Source: Trametes villosa
Lineage: Eukaryota; Basidiomycota; Agaricomycetes; Polyporales; Polyporaceae
Length of the DNA stretch: 64,000 bases
Direction: 5' to 3'
Assembly (NCBI GenBank): GCA_002964805.2
Contig: PUDQ02000016.1
Span: 1-64,000 of the forward strand
Shown here: positions 20,501 to 32,800 of the stretch, in pieces
Layout of the letters: every line of letters begins with the position of its first letter
Position numbering within the stretch: the stretch's first letter is position 1
Made by a program: the position numbers and the translations under genes
The notes under the pieces: model-generated
The model's input: the letters and a program-made list of their open reading frames with translations, nothing else
Database searches by the model: none
What the model was told of the DNA's origin: nothing

Positions 20501-22545
20501 AGCGCACACCACGCCCCACAATCCGCCCAGCAATCCTCCACGCGCCCTGCGAAGGCGCCGCACCTGCACATGCAGCATCCGCACCCGCCACAGCAGCAGC
20601 GCTCGCTGCCGTCGCCGGGGACGATCGACACGAACGTGCAGTCGCAGATCATCCGGCCACCGTTCGCACGGGGGAACACCGCGATCAAGATCGTCGACGA
20701 GTCCGGGCCAAGTTCGCCTGCGGGCGGGGCCCCGGACCACGACAGCATGGTCGGCGGGATCGAGGACGGCATCACGCTCGCGGATATCCCGCAACTCGTC
20801 GAGGCGGCGCAGGCGCGGGAGCAGCGGCGGTCGCTCCCTAGCCAGAGCGCGACACCGTACGTCGCGGAGCTGAACCCGGTCCAGCTCGCGATCGTGAAGC
20901 ACTGCGCGGTGTCGGTCCTCTCGCGGTCGCCGTTGCGGGACCAGTTCGACCTGGACGAGATCCTGGAGCTCGTGGAGCTGAAGAAGAGTTCGTTCTGGAA
21001 CAAGCTCTTCAAGCCGGGGAACGACAAGAAGAATGTGAAGAAGAAGGGTGAGTGAACCGGGTGGTGCGGCGATACGCTCGCGTGATACAGCAGCTCAACG
21101 TCCGATTTGCAGGTGTATTCGGCGTACCCCTCGAGCTTCTGGTCGAGCGCGAGGGCGCGGATTCCCTGCTGGGTGCTTCGCGTGCGACCCTTCGGATTCC
21201 AAGTTTCGTGGACGATGTCGTCTCCGCAATGCGGCAAATGGGTGCGTTACGCGTATGACGTCGTACTGCTCAGTATCTTACGGAATCTCTAGACATGTCC
21301 ATCGAGGGTATCTTCCGAAGGAACGGCAACATCCGGCGACTCAAAGAGCTCACGGAGGCGATTGACCGAGATGCTTCGTCAGTAGACCTCACGCAGGACA
21401 ACCCGGTGCAGCTCGCTGCGTTGCTCAAGAAGTTCTTCCGAGACCTTCCTGATCCTCTGATGACGTACAAGCTACATCGTCTGTTCATCGCGACACAATG
21501 TAAGTCTCGTACGGCTTCGTTGTTAGGACCTGCCCGCTCATCATCCTTTACAGCGCTACCCAATGAGCAAGATCGCAAGCGACTGCTACATATGGTGTCG
21601 CTTATTCTGCCGAAGGCTCATCGAGACACGCTGGAGGTTCTCTTCGTCTTCCTCAAATGGGTCGCGTCGTTCGCCCACCTGGACGAGGAGACGGGCAGCA
21701 AGATGGACCTGCAGAACCTGGCAACAGTCATCTGCCCGAGCATCCTCTACTCTCGGGGTCAGAACGCCGTGCGGGATGAGAGCTTCGGTGCCATCCGTGT
21801 CGTCACCGCGCTGCTGGAGAACCAGGACGAGTTCTACTGCGTCCCGGAGGAGTTCCTGCCAATCCTGCAGGACGAGGAGCACTTCGCGAACTGCATGGAG
21901 CTTCCAAGCAGGGAGTTCTTGAAGAAGGTGGAGGCGTATATGCGCAGCAGATCTGGCGCCCGCACGCCCGGGTTGACCTCGCCGACGCTGGGCAACGCAC
22001 AGTTCAACTTCAACCCAGGCACGCCACGAGCGGAGGACATGCGCTCGATGCCACCCAGGTACGGTTCACATGCTCCCGTTGTACACGCTTATATCTGACA
22101 GCGAGACAGGTCTACGCAGTCGAACCCGCAGTTCCTAGACCGGCCCCCGATCGCCAACTCCTCTCCCTCCGAAGGCATGCTCCGGAACGGCCACCCCCCG
22201 TCCCGACCGCAGCCGCCCCCAATCCAGCACTCGCCCTTCTCCTTCCCCCTTGGGGTGGGCGTGCCGCAATCGGCCACGCAGAACCAGTCGATGGGCGCGA
22301 TCCTCTCGCCGCAGCCGCGCGCGCCCGCGAACATGCAGCACATGCAGAACATGCCGAGCATGCAGAGCCTGCAGAGCCCGAGCGCGGAGTGGGGCATGGA
22401 CCCGCGCCCGCCGCCAATGATCCAGGACCCGAACCGGCCTTCGTCGCGGCCGTCGTCGTTCATCAACAACCACACCTCGTCCTCGCGGACGAGCAGCGAG
22501 AGCCCGCATCCGTTCGTGCCCAATGGACACCCCCAGCAGCGTTGA
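17539..22545 (+). CDS. LIM-domain Rho GTPase-activating protein (Rga1/Lrg1 type)
   Basis: Twelve exons (17539-18107, 18211-18298, 18352-18505, 18561-18790, 18843-19021, 19078-19256, 19313-20239, 20289-21047, 21113-21241, 21293-21499, 21554-22058, 22110-22545) close to 1453 aa. Order: a disordered Ser/Pro/His-rich N-terminus (1-189); three LIM zinc-binding modules (from PCAACGKAM at about 191 to CWHPECYMINK at about 345); a helical region; a further zinc-finger-like CIKCN...CQTC segment near 626; a Gln/His-rich linker; a RhoGAP domain (GVFGVPLELLVERE, GIFRRNGNIRRL with the arginine finger near 1080, LLKKFFRDLPDPL, NLATVICPSIL); and a Pro/Met/Gln-rich tail. It should speed GTP hydrolysis by Rho or Cdc42 at sites of polar growth and wall synthesis. 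The frame also opens upstream, but 17539 is the first good ATG. Confidence 0.93.
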
Positions 22546-23118
22546 CGCTTGGCTGCCCCTACCGCTTTGCTTTGTTGCTTCCTCCTGACTTATGTTATGC
22601 CCTCGCCGTTTGCGGCCCGCTCTCTGACCACCTCAGCATATATCCCGCCACCACGGGATCTGCACCCATTCGCCTTCACCAGTAATTACTCTGACCTGCA
22701 TCCGCCCAGCAATGTGTCGTGTCCTTCCTCTGTCCCTCCTCACCCTCTACCCCATGATTTCTCCGTATCTGTACTTCACGTTACTCCATTTAACCTATAG
22801 CATGGACAGACATCTATACCCTCCCAAACCAGCCATTAGGGCCTCGAGCGACGAGAATCGGAATATCGTGTGCCGTGTCGGTGCTTGTTTGCGTACAATC
22901 ATTCGTGAATCGACTCGTGAATTGCCCCAGTACATTGACATACGAAGTGAAGAGGCGCATGTCCCTATCCTACACAGCTCGCTACAGTGTGCAGTCGTAT
23001 GATGCAGACAACGATACGCGTTCCGGGTGCGCATAGCAGCATGTTGCATATTACTTTTGGAACTACTGCACATGGTGATGGTGGATGAAAGACATAAGAA
23101 AGTCGTAAACCCGGGCCT
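22546..23118. other. intergenic, convergent 3' ends
   Basis: The RhoGAP gene (plus) and uS19 (minus) converge. It is AT-richer than the genes and probably contains both 3' UTRs. No feature beyond that is seen. Confidence 0.5.
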
Positions 23119-23898
23119 CTACTTGAGAGGGATGCTAAGGGAAACCGTCAACATCGAACAGGAAAGTATAAGCGAGGGAGGTACATACAAACGCGAGGAG
23201 TGGGTGGCACCGATACCGGGGCGACCGTGCTTGACGGGCCGGTATGAGCACGAGAACTCAGCAAGGTAGTGGCCGACCATCTCAGGCTTGATCTCAACGG
23301 AGTTGAAGACCTACGACAATACAATCCTCGTCAACTCGTGTTCTTGGGCATCTCCTTGTCTGCGGTACGCACCTTGCCGTTGTAGATACCGACGACGCTG
23401 CCAATCATCTCGGGGACAATGATCATGTTACGGAGGTGGGTCTTGACGACCGCGGGCTTTTCGTTGGGGGCAGCCTCAGTCTTTGCCTTGCGCAGCTTCT
23501 TGATGAGACCCATCGGCTTGCGCTTGAGGCCGCGCTGGAACCGACGGCGGGCACGAGCATGGACAATCTGAGCGGACGATAGATATGAGGCTTGTGTCTT
23601 CCGATCACCAGTTCTGCGAGATGCATACCTCAACGAACTACGAGTGAGGCACTATCAGCGTCCACAGCATTCCAACACGGGTAACGCTACACACCTCCTC
23701 GTTGCTCAGGTCGAGGAGCTTGTCGAGCTCGACACCACGGTACGAGAACGTGCGGAACGTCCGCTTCTTCTTGAGGTCGGCAGCGACTTGAGGGTCGGTA
23801 ACGGAGGAGTCAGCCTGAATCGACGCAAAACGTCCACGCCGTCAGCATTCCATTCTCCTCGACCTCCCACCACGACATGCACGAGCAGCACTCACCAT
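23119..23898 (-). CDS. RPS15: cytosolic 40S ribosomal protein uS19 (S15)
   Basis: Six exons were read: 23898-23896 (the ATG alone), 23814-23695, 23637-23629 (9 nt, FVE), 23567-23373, 23310-23189 and 23134-23119. They give 154 aa, the family's usual size. The product reads [17 protein letters not shown], then [76 protein letters not shown] and IPLK. uS19 sits in the head of the small subunit near the decoding site. The 9-nt exon is needed to match the family, in which residues at this position are always present. The single-codon first exon is typical of highly expressed fungal ribosomal genes. It is divergent with the P2 gene, sharing 436 bp. Confidence 0.95.
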
Positions 23899-24334
23899 CT
23901 TGCGGTTGTCGTGGGCGGTCTTGCGGTGGGATCGGGAGGGGCGATAATTCCTGCCTTGCTTTGGGACGGAGACCGAAAGCGTGAGTGGTGGCTGAGCGCC
24001 TGTTAACAGGCGTGGGAATGTGACTGTATAGTTCTCAGCCACTGGCGGGCGCGCGGGCACACTCGCGCGGATCGCGCTAAGGTCGAGCATCTCATCGTCC
24101 TCGGATAGAATCCACAGGTCTTCCCTCAGCGGATTAAAAGGTGCGTCTCTGTTCGCCGTCGCGCACGTTGGGAATGCTCTCGGGCGAGCGCAGGAAGCTG
24201 ACTTTCGTGTCGCTACAGTGATTTGTGGCTACCCACCACCTTCTCCCATAACCCCTCAAAACTACCACTGTGCGCTTGGCTTCTCCGCTCGGCTGGGTTC
24301 AACTTGAACTCATATGCCCGTCGCTTCCCTGTAG
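23899..24334. promoter_or_regulatory. bidirectional promoter of uS19 and P2
   Basis: 436 bp separate the two outward-facing ribosomal protein start codons. Co-expression from one control region is likely. Pyrimidine-rich runs precede both starts, but I did not find an unambiguous named element. Confidence 0.55.
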
Positions 24335-24791
24335 ATGCGTCACGTTGCTGCGTACCTCCTCCTCCAGATCGGAGGCAACACCTCCCCCTCTGCGGCGGAC
24401 ATCAAGAAGGTCCTCGGTGCCGTCGGCATTGAGGCTGATGACGAGCGCCTCGCGAAGCTCATCTCTGAGCTCGAGGGCAAGGACGTCAACGCCCTGATCG
24501 CTGAGGGCTCTTCCAAGCTCGCTTCCGTACGTGCACCTTTGCGAGCCGTCGTGATCTCATACACTCACACGTACCGTGTTAGGTTCCCTCTGGTGGTGCG
24601 GTCGCGTCCTCTGGTGCTGCTGCTGGTGGCGCCCCCGCTGCCGCTGCCGAGGAGAAGAAGGAGGAGGAGAAGAAGGAGGAGAAGGTCAGTATCCAGCTCG
24701 TACTTGATACACAAGACTGTTCCTAACTTTGCTCCTTTTACGCGTGCAGGAGGAGTCCGACGACGACATGGGTTTCGGTCTGTTCGATTAA
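24335..24791 (+). CDS. 60S acidic ribosomal stalk protein P2
   Basis: Three exons (24335-24526, 24583-24684, 24750-24791) give 111 aa. The N-terminal domain opens [15 protein letters not shown], with [16 protein letters not shown] and [14 protein letters not shown]. An Ala/Gly hinge and a Lys/Glu charged run follow, and the protein ends [12 protein letters not shown], the signature tail of the P-stalk that recruits elongation factors. P2 pairs with P1 on P0. P1 is excluded because the start matches P2, which begins MR(Y/H)VAAYLLL. Confidence 0.96.
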
Positions 24792-25947
24792 GCCGTGTAT
24801 CCCTAGCCAAAACATACAGTACATTATGCTGCTCCTTCCCGGATGCAATGATAAGGCGCTGCACGACCAAACCTGTTGGAGCTCCTGTGCCCACATAGTT
24901 TGTTCTTGAGATGATCTGCTCGAGCATACATACGTTTGTTGCTGTGCGCCTGCCTATGTACGCCTGCTGTACGGCGCGTATGTGATGAGTGTCCAACTGT
25001 CTGCACAGGAAGATTGCAAACACAGCCATGCGCCGCAACCGCAGGAGACCGCAGGCTGCCGCTGGTGTGATCTCGGTACCGAGGTGAGAAAATTGTTGCG
25101 TTTACTGTGTTCTGCTCCGGCCGATCGGCTATAGGTAATGGCATGGAATGCAAAGTTTCGATCGTGCCAGGGGCTACCAGAGTTTGTGAAAGTCAGCGAC
25201 TAGTGCGCACGTCCTGGTGGCCCGAGGGAGCTTCAAGTTCAAGGGTCCCAAATCCAGGCACGGAATACTGGTACTGCCACTCATGCACGTTGCCGGGAAG
25301 TGCCGGCGGCAGGAAGGCCTCACGGATTTGGTCAGTTACCACCAAAGTGCCGGCGGCGTGAGTACCGCTCCCGTCCGGCGTCAGTTCCGGGGAGCCTCGT
25401 CCTCGGCACGCAACTCCTGTGTTGGTCTCACGCCCCCGCACATCTGTCATCCGCGGGCCAAGAGACGATCGACCAACCGGATTGGCCGCCAGGAAAGAAA
25501 GTGGAAAGGAAAGGAAAGGAAAGCACTGGAAAACAGGGGAAACCGAGGGCCGAGATTCACAGGCACAGGGCCGGAGGTGACGGTGACGGGGGATGGGGCG
25601 GCCGGACGGATACGCTGCCGCGGCAGAAAGGGCCGCTCGTTCCGGCGCAACGGACATGAACTCTGTCATTTCTCCTCGCCCACGTCCGAGCCTTCCGCAG
25701 GGTCCGGCGAGCCCGCAGAACGCGATTATATACCCCACCATCACATCCGTCCGCTCTACTCTGCTCGCCCTCCCTTCACATCCCCGTCCTGCTTGCTTTC
25801 CTTCCCCCACCATCTCCGTCCCGCCCCCCGCGTATCTCTCCTCGCGCCCTTTCCGCTGCAGCCCCTTGCAGCTGGCTGTCTCGTTTCGCAGCAGTCGCTT
25901 CTGAGCCTTGGCTCAAGCGTTCCTTCCGTGCTTTGGCGATTCCGGCG
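24792..25947. other. intergenic, P2 3' UTR and upstream region of the Zn2Cys6 factor
   Basis: Long overlapping frames (for example at 25193-25978 on both strands) reflect high GC without splice or motif support. A purine run (GGAAAGGAAAGGAAAG) lies near 25504-25523. A TATA-like ATTATATACC lies at 25725-25734, about 215 bases before the ATG, and the leader is C/T-rich. Confidence 0.5.
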
Positions 25948-28841
25948 ATGGCCTCGCCTATCGACACTCAGCAGTTGATGTACAAGTCTCAGCTCCCCGC
26001 AACCAAGCTTTCCCCGCAGCCAATGCCCCTTTCCGCCCCTAGCGACCACCTCCGCCACCCCGAGAGCGAACCTATCTCGGTGGCCTTCGTCAAGGGTCCG
26101 AAGAGAAAGCGACTTAGCAAGGCGTGCGACGCCTGCCATAAGAGCAAACGGCGGTGCGACGGTACCGGTAAGTATACCCCGCACAGAGCGTACAGTTAGT
26201 CAATTTAGTAACCCGCACACGCGCCAGCTCCTTGCGCAAACTGGTGAGTAGACGACAGTCTCCGGCCACACAGACTCTGAGCATGGGGCAGCTATTATGC
26301 ATCCAAGAACTGCACCTACACGGATGCCGCCGGTCGACCTGTGCCCGCCCCACGAAACACCAATCCCGAACGTCCTGTTATGGCCGCTGTAGCCACGGTA
26401 CGTGCGCGCTATAATCAGCTGATGGTGGTTCTGAACGTGTCCTTCCGCAGGCCTCCCCGACGAGCGAGCCGCCCCCGTGGGCTGGTCACGCAACGGCGGC
26501 TGCTCCACCCACTAGTCCGCAGAATGGCATCGAACGCGACCCGACAATGAAGCGATCCCGTCGCGGGCAGTCCGGCGGCATACCCAGTCCCCCCTCGACA
26601 GCGACATCACCCGACGAATCTAGCGTGACATTACTGGACCCTGCAACAACCCACGAGCTTGTGAATAGTATGTGTGCGGCTTCTGAGACGTCCCCTATTT
26701 TCGCTAACTTCTACCGCAGTCTTCTTCGCACACTGTAATCCTCAACGGATGATCATCCACAAGCCGTCTTTTTCCGCTGACTTGAGCTTGGACAAGGTAC
26801 CAAAGTACCTCGTCCTGGCGGTATGCGCCCTGGCTGCACCGCTCTCCAAATCTGTGGCGGCCAAAGCCCAACATGCGCGCCTCGCCGGCGTCCCTTTCTT
26901 CCAGGAGGCCCTATCCCTCATGTTCGACAACTCCGGGAGACTATTGTCTGAGCCTTGTGTAAGCACCGCTCAGGCGCTATGTTTGCTCGAGATGCACGAA
27001 GTCGCCGCCAGTCACTCGTGGACCCGCCATTACAGGTACTTCGGTAGGTCATATGTCCGCCCTTCATGTGCGAAAGAAACCGCGGGGCGCTGATCATCAT
27101 GTCTTAATTCCCGCACGAGAGCAGAGCTGGCGCTCCAGGTGCTTGAGGGCAGTCTCGAGGTTCACCGTTCCGACAACGCCGCGCCACCGTCGCCAACGGA
27201 TTCCGAGGGTGTCATGGACTTCATTGACCAAGAATGCACTCGGCGGTGCTTCTGGCTGATCCAGATTATGGCATGGATCAGCAACATCTACACCCGCAAG
27301 CCCATACGGCCGCGAATGGCCGAGCTCGCAGACCTGGTGCGACTTCCCATCGACGAAACAACATTTGAGTTGGCCATGCTCTCCAGCTCTGCCAGTAAGT
27401 GTGTACGCACGACTGGGCATTCCTCAGTGCTGATTCCCTCGACAGCCTCCGAGTACCTGCGGCGGCCTGCGCCCCGCACGAGGTACGCGTCGCAGTACGG
27501 ACACATGTGCCGAATGCTGGAAATACATCACAACGTGGAAACCATACTCGGTAAGCCTTGGGATCCGCTAGTTTTTGTCAGGGAAATCTCTCATTCGGCC
27601 GCCTAGCCACCAAAGATGGACCAGAACGAGCGGCCGCCATCGCAGCGATCAGGCCCGTGTTTGACGTACGTCACTTCGCTCTATTGGCCATGTGTGTGTG
27701 CCTAACGACTCGGTTTCGCAGGCGTGGCTCGAGCCCTTGCCCAGCCATCTGCAATTCACAGAGGAGAACCTGGAAACCCAGGTGGCCATGTTCGAAACGT
27801 CTTCGAACTCAGGCGCGTGGTGCTATTGTTTCATGCACGCGATGTACCCGTGCTGTTATCTGGCCATACTCGAGGTACGCCCGCAGTTCGCGCGATGCGG
27901 CGCGCGCACGCCCCTTTGGGCATTCGGGGCAGGATATCTGACACCGCCCGTTTTGTCATTCCAGGGCGAGGGAACGCTTTCGGAACCGATCCCTTGGGTC
28001 CGGGAGCAGCTGAACATGATTTTCACCGCCGCCGGGACCCGCGCGAAGACTTCTATCCTTTGTACGTATGCCGTCCCGTCTGCCGCCTACCGCCGGCAAC
28101 CGCTGATGACGCTTCCGGTTCTCCCTCGTGTGTCCGCACTGGTGCCGATACATAATCGTAACCCTTTCTGACATGTCGCGATCAGCGGCTTGCGCCCTTT
28201 GGGTAAGCTTCGTCCGCCATCTTCCAGATAATGCAACACGTGTGATTGACTTTGCTGCATAGTCTTATAGCAAGTACAGCCCGGACGATCCGCAGGTCCA
28301 GGTGTGGGACCGCGACTTCGAGAAGGTTTGGGGGTTCAAGGTTGTCCTCGTCGCGGAGCAGTGGCGCCAGAGTCAGGCGGTACAGCGGCAGCAGGCCGCC
28401 GCCGCCGTGTCCGCGGCCCAACTCCACCACCAACAAATGTACCAACCGCGCAACCCAAAGTCGGCTTCGGGCTCACCTCCGTCGGCACACTCCTCTCCGG
28501 GGGCAGGGACGAGCGCTCAGCCTTACGATGGCCGGCGGGACGGGAACTCACGCTCGCTGCTGCGCTCACACGCCTCCATGTCCGACCTGGATGTGGCGAA
28601 CTCGCCGACGGCACAGACAAACCTGCCGTCGCTGAAGGCGAGCGGCCTCCTCGACTCGTGGAAGCCACCATCGGAGGCGTTCGCAAACTCGCTCTCACTC
28701 GGGACCCAGAGCCAAAGCCAGAGTCCCTCCGCGACGCGCGTTGCGCAGGGGCAGTCGTTACATCAGGGAGTGCCTGGTGTACCGAACGGCGTCGCACCCG
28801 TTGGGCTGGACTGGCTCGTGGATGGGGGTCCACGGCAGTGA
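25948..28841 (+). CDS. Zn2Cys6 transcription factor with fungal_trans domain
   Basis: Twelve exons: 25948-26167, 26228-26243 (16 nt), 26292-26397, 26451-26667, 26720-27043, 27122-27394, 27446-27550, 27607-27665, 27722-27874, 27965-28061, 28186-28202 and 28263-28841. They close to 721 aa. The binuclear cluster, built over exons 1-3, has cysteines at about 60, 63, 70, 76, 79 and 86 with standard spacing, preceded by a basic KRKRLSK. The fungal-specific middle homology region starts near 240 (HKPSFSADL, LLEMHEVA, ECTRRCFWLIQIM, IRPRMAELADLVRLPID). A Gln/Ala then Ser/Pro-rich C-terminus could be the activation domain. It is a nuclear DNA-binding regulator; targets are unknown. The joins around the 17-nt exon 11 are the least certain part. 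Confidence 0.88.
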
Positions 28842-29126
28842 ATGACGTAGCCGTCAGCTGCTGTGCCACGGAGATGTAGCATACTATGTTGGGTTATCTT
28901 GAGCCGTGCGCTGGGGAGGAAGCCGGAGAGAGAGGGGATGGGGTGGTTGCTTGACGCGCGCTCTTTGCTGTAGGGCCGTACATTCGTGCAGGTTGCTTTG
29001 GTATTCGTCTCTGTAATTGTACATTCTGTGAAGTCGACCATTCCGAGCCGTTCATAGTCCGACGGTCGTAATGAGACAGAGTGCGCGTGGCCAGCCGTGT
29101 CTATGCGAAATGTGCAAGGGTTGTGC

Positions 29127-29627
29127 CTACGCCTCTACCTTCTGCAGGTTGCGATGCAGCTCGGGCTTGACAAGTACGACGCGGTCGAGGAGCTTCTGGA
29201 CAACGTTGTCTTTGTTCGCCTCATACTGCGTGCGGATTTCCTGCTGCTTGCCCTCGGTCTCCTTGTCCACGGTGGCCTGCGCAGCCTGGGTGGTCCCCGC
29301 ATGCTGAACATTGAGAGCGAGATATGTGAGCGCTACGCGATGATATCATGCGAGGCAACGGGACGCACGGATGCCTCAAAGGCCTTGAACTCGGCCTCCT
29401 TCTGTTTCTTGTACTCCTCTATCTCCTTTGCGGCCTCGGAGCGCGCATCCTTCAGTCTCTGGACGCGGTCTGTAGGGCGGAGATGAGAGGCGTGAGTGCT
29501 AAGTGTGTGCAGACAAGAAGCCGCAGAACGGACATTGGCGTGCCTGCTGCACGACCTTGGCGGCCTCCTTCTCGGCCTCGAGGAGAGTCTGAATGCTCTG
29601 CGATTGTTGGCCAGCCTGTTTGTCCAT
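29127..29627 (-). CDS. VMA10: V-type proton ATPase subunit G
   Basis: Three exons (29627-29534, 29469-29369, 29303-29127) give 123 aa, the family size. The start MDKQAGQQSQSIQTLLEAEK is followed by AAKVVQQARQYRVQRLKDAR, EAAKEIEEYKKQKEAEFKAF and a long charged helix ending LLDRVVLVKPELHRNLQKVE. Subunit G forms the peripheral stalk coiled coil with subunit E, linking V1 and V0 in vacuolar and endosomal acidification. The gene is divergent with symplekin, with only 222 bp between starts. Confidence 0.94.
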
Positions 29628-29849
29628 CGTTCAGCAAATAATTCCATGCCCATTACGCAGCGAGTACAGACCATGAAGCCAGAGGAGAGCAAGGGGGATT
29701 CAGACTCCGCCGCCTCTGACGCGCTGCGAAGTGCATTCGGTAGGCGCCGACCGCGTCGAGCGCAACCTCGCCCTCGTTGTTCTCTGCATTCCCCGAGCTC
29801 TGCACAACGTCTGCCCCGCTGCTGAGCTCGTCGAAGACAGCCGCACACG
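29628..29849. promoter_or_regulatory. bidirectional promoter of VMA10 and symplekin
   Basis: A 222-bp shared region lies between two outward-facing start codons. No clear TATA box was identified in either direction. Confidence 0.5.
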
Positions 29850-32800
29850 ATGGCCGCGAACGCCACCGCCGTCGACCCGCTCTCGCAGCTTTCTTTGGCC
29901 CTGGCCGCGCCCGCCGACTCTAAGGAACAGGCAGACCTGCTCGCCACGCTCCGCGACTCGCTTGAGGGCCACCCGAGCCTGTCTATACTGTGCTCGACGC
30001 TCATTAAGACTCTTTCTGGCGGGGGGGACTCGCTTCTCAAGCGATGGGTGCTCGACCTGCTGCACTTTGCCATCTGCCGGTCCAACCTAAGCGTAGATGC
30101 GCGCACACAGCGTGCGTGACATCATTTCATGAGAGAATATACTGGTTGACCATTTGTTGTATTGTAGTCGCGGAGCAGTCCCTTGAAGTCTTGACTGGAC
30201 TGCTCAGCGACGCGAACGTGAACACTGTGAAGGTTGTGGTGCAATGCTTCCCGACCGTGTACGCGTTGATGTTCCGAAGCTTGTGAGTCGTCTGCGTGCT
30301 CTGGTACGCTCTCTCTAACTTTGTACGCCCAAGGTGTGCGAACCGCAACAACCGCCGCCCCTGGGATATCCTCACGCAGACCAAAGCGCGGATAATCGAG
30401 TTCGTGTGGGCCCCGCAGACGAACAGCGGTGTCCGTCTTGCCTCACTCAAGTTCATGCAGCGGGTTATCCTCGTTCAAACACGCGGTATCAACGATCCCA
30501 GGGTATGTTCGCCTTCGTATGCTATTCCGCTATCTGCCTACTGACACCAACCTTGGTAGTTGCAAATCAAGGATGACCCGAATATCACCATGTGCCCCAC
30601 CGACCACCCCTTCATCTCTGTGCAAGCGTTGGAAGCGGAAGGAATGAAGCTCCTTGAAGGCGTTGTCAAGCTGCTCTACACCAGCGAGTAAGTGGGATTG
30701 GCCCTTGTTGTTCGCATCGCTAGCTAACATCAGGGCTGGATAGGGACCCCAATGTGCTCTCTGCCATTATGAATAGCTGGGCAAGTCTGGTCAAGAAGCG
30801 GCCGAGCCTCATGGAACTTGTGGTATCCAGTATCATGCACTGGACGCCAACACAGCTCAAGAGCCGCCCATTCCTGGAGGTCCGGAGTGTCGAAAAAAGT
30901 GTCCGGATCCTACTCACCCACATATCACGGTCAGCCTGCTTTCATCTATCCGAGTCTCCGGGCACTAAACATGCTCTAGAGCACCCCAGGGTGCCTCCTA
31001 CGCGGGGCTGATTCAAGCTGTCCTCCTCTCTCAGGCGGATCGTATGGAGCGTGCTGCGACAGAGGAGAAGGCCCGCAAAGCAGCGGCCTTGGAGGAATCG
31101 CGCAAACGTGCCTCGACGACTACACCTGCTACCGAGGCCCCCGACTCGAAACGGCCCAAGCTGGAACACGAGGCTGCTCCTGCTGCTGCCACTGTTCCTA
31201 CCGCTGCCGGCGCGCCCGCCTTCGACTTCAGCTCCCTACCCGCGACGCTCGTTACAGACATGATTGTCGCCAACTTGCAAGCGTTCACAGAGTCGGCTCT
31301 TGTGGGGCTCGTTCAGGCGCATCGGCACAAGAAAACCGGCGCGCCCCCAGCCGTCCCTATCGTTTCCACAACCCCTCCTCCGTCTGCTCCCGCTGGCCCT
31401 TCCCGCGCGCCCTCTCTGGCTGCTGCTACCCCTCCGCCGACTGCACCTCGTACACCAATCCCACCATCTGAGCCTCGTGCCGATAGGAAGCGTAAATCCA
31501 CTACCCCGCCTGCGCCTGCGCCGCCACCTGCACCCGTCAAAGAGGAACCGGTGGACCCGCTAAAAATGGACATCGACGATGAGGAGATTGAGTATGAACC
31601 CGACAAACTCAATCTAGAGGTACGTGACAACCTGGCGTTCTGCATAAATCTCATACGCCCTTGAAGATGTCTGGAGACGCGGAGCCCATCGACGAGGCGG
31701 AAGCAGCGCTGGACCACGACATGGATGCTGCCGAGGTCCCACCCGCCGAGTTCAAGCTCCCGACACCACGCGAACTCGAGGCCGACGAACGGGACGAGCT
31801 CGTGCGGAAGGCGATTGCGCGAATACGAGAAGGCGCGAAAGAGCTGACGTCGCACGAGCTCGTCGTCGAGCCCGGCGACGCTCCCCGCTCGTCGCCTGGG
31901 GAGATGTGGATGCTCCTCCTCGTGCGTATGGTCACGCGCGTATGCGACCCCACTACGAACCCAGCCGAGGGCGAGGAGGAGCAGGAGGCGGCGAAGGACG
32001 AGGATGGCGCATTGGTGCGCAGGTCCGAGATCTACGAGAGGCAGGATCGGCTGAGGCATGCGCTCTGCGACTACATCATGGCTGACTTCTCTGGGCGGTA
32101 CGTTGCAGAGTGAGGTGATTGCCGTTTCGCCTGCTGACCGTTCGGTAGGGTGCGTTTGGCGTCGACCTGGATGAATGAGGAGTGGTACAACGACCGGATA
32201 CAGAGGCAACAAGACCGCGAATGGGTAGGATACCTGCTATGCCGTCCAAGGGATCTAACCAACGATCATATTCGCAGCAACCGAACTACGAGACCTGGCT
32301 GAACCAGATCGTGGCTGCGTACCAAACACATGCGGATGGCAAGGATAGGACATTCTCGCGCTTCTTACTTGACCTGCCCCACGTACCACAAGACATTCTA
32401 ACTTTGCTCAGGGAGTCCTGCGTAGAGCCTGACCGGTCGGTCGCTACCTCTCATTCTGATCTGCCGCTCTGTCTAACCCTTGGTGTATGCGCGAATCCTC
32501 AGGCGCCAAATGGGCTTCGCAGCGCTGAGAGAGTTTGTAGCCCAACGACCTTCATTGCGCGCAGACGCCATGAACATGCTGCTCGAGCTCACCACGCATC
32601 CTGACAAGATCACCCGCGGTGCGGCAATCAATACAGTCAAGCGGTGGATCCCCGACGGGCAGCCCATGGCGGACATGGTCCGTGACTTTGCGCTGCAGCT
32701 CTTGCGCCGTTTACAATCAAGACCAAATGCCGCAAAAGAGAAGCCGGAAGGGCAGACGGCAGAAAAGGAGCTAGAGACGAAAGACGTCGAGATGAACGGT

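Noticed and set aside
25193..25978. Long open frames on both strands upstream of the Zn2Cys6 factor
   Set aside because: They overlap each other, have biased Arg/Pro/Ser composition expected from GC-rich DNA, and lack motifs or splice structure.
29097..29486. Plus-strand 129-codon ORF
   Set aside because: It is the antisense shadow of VMA10 exons 2 and 3.
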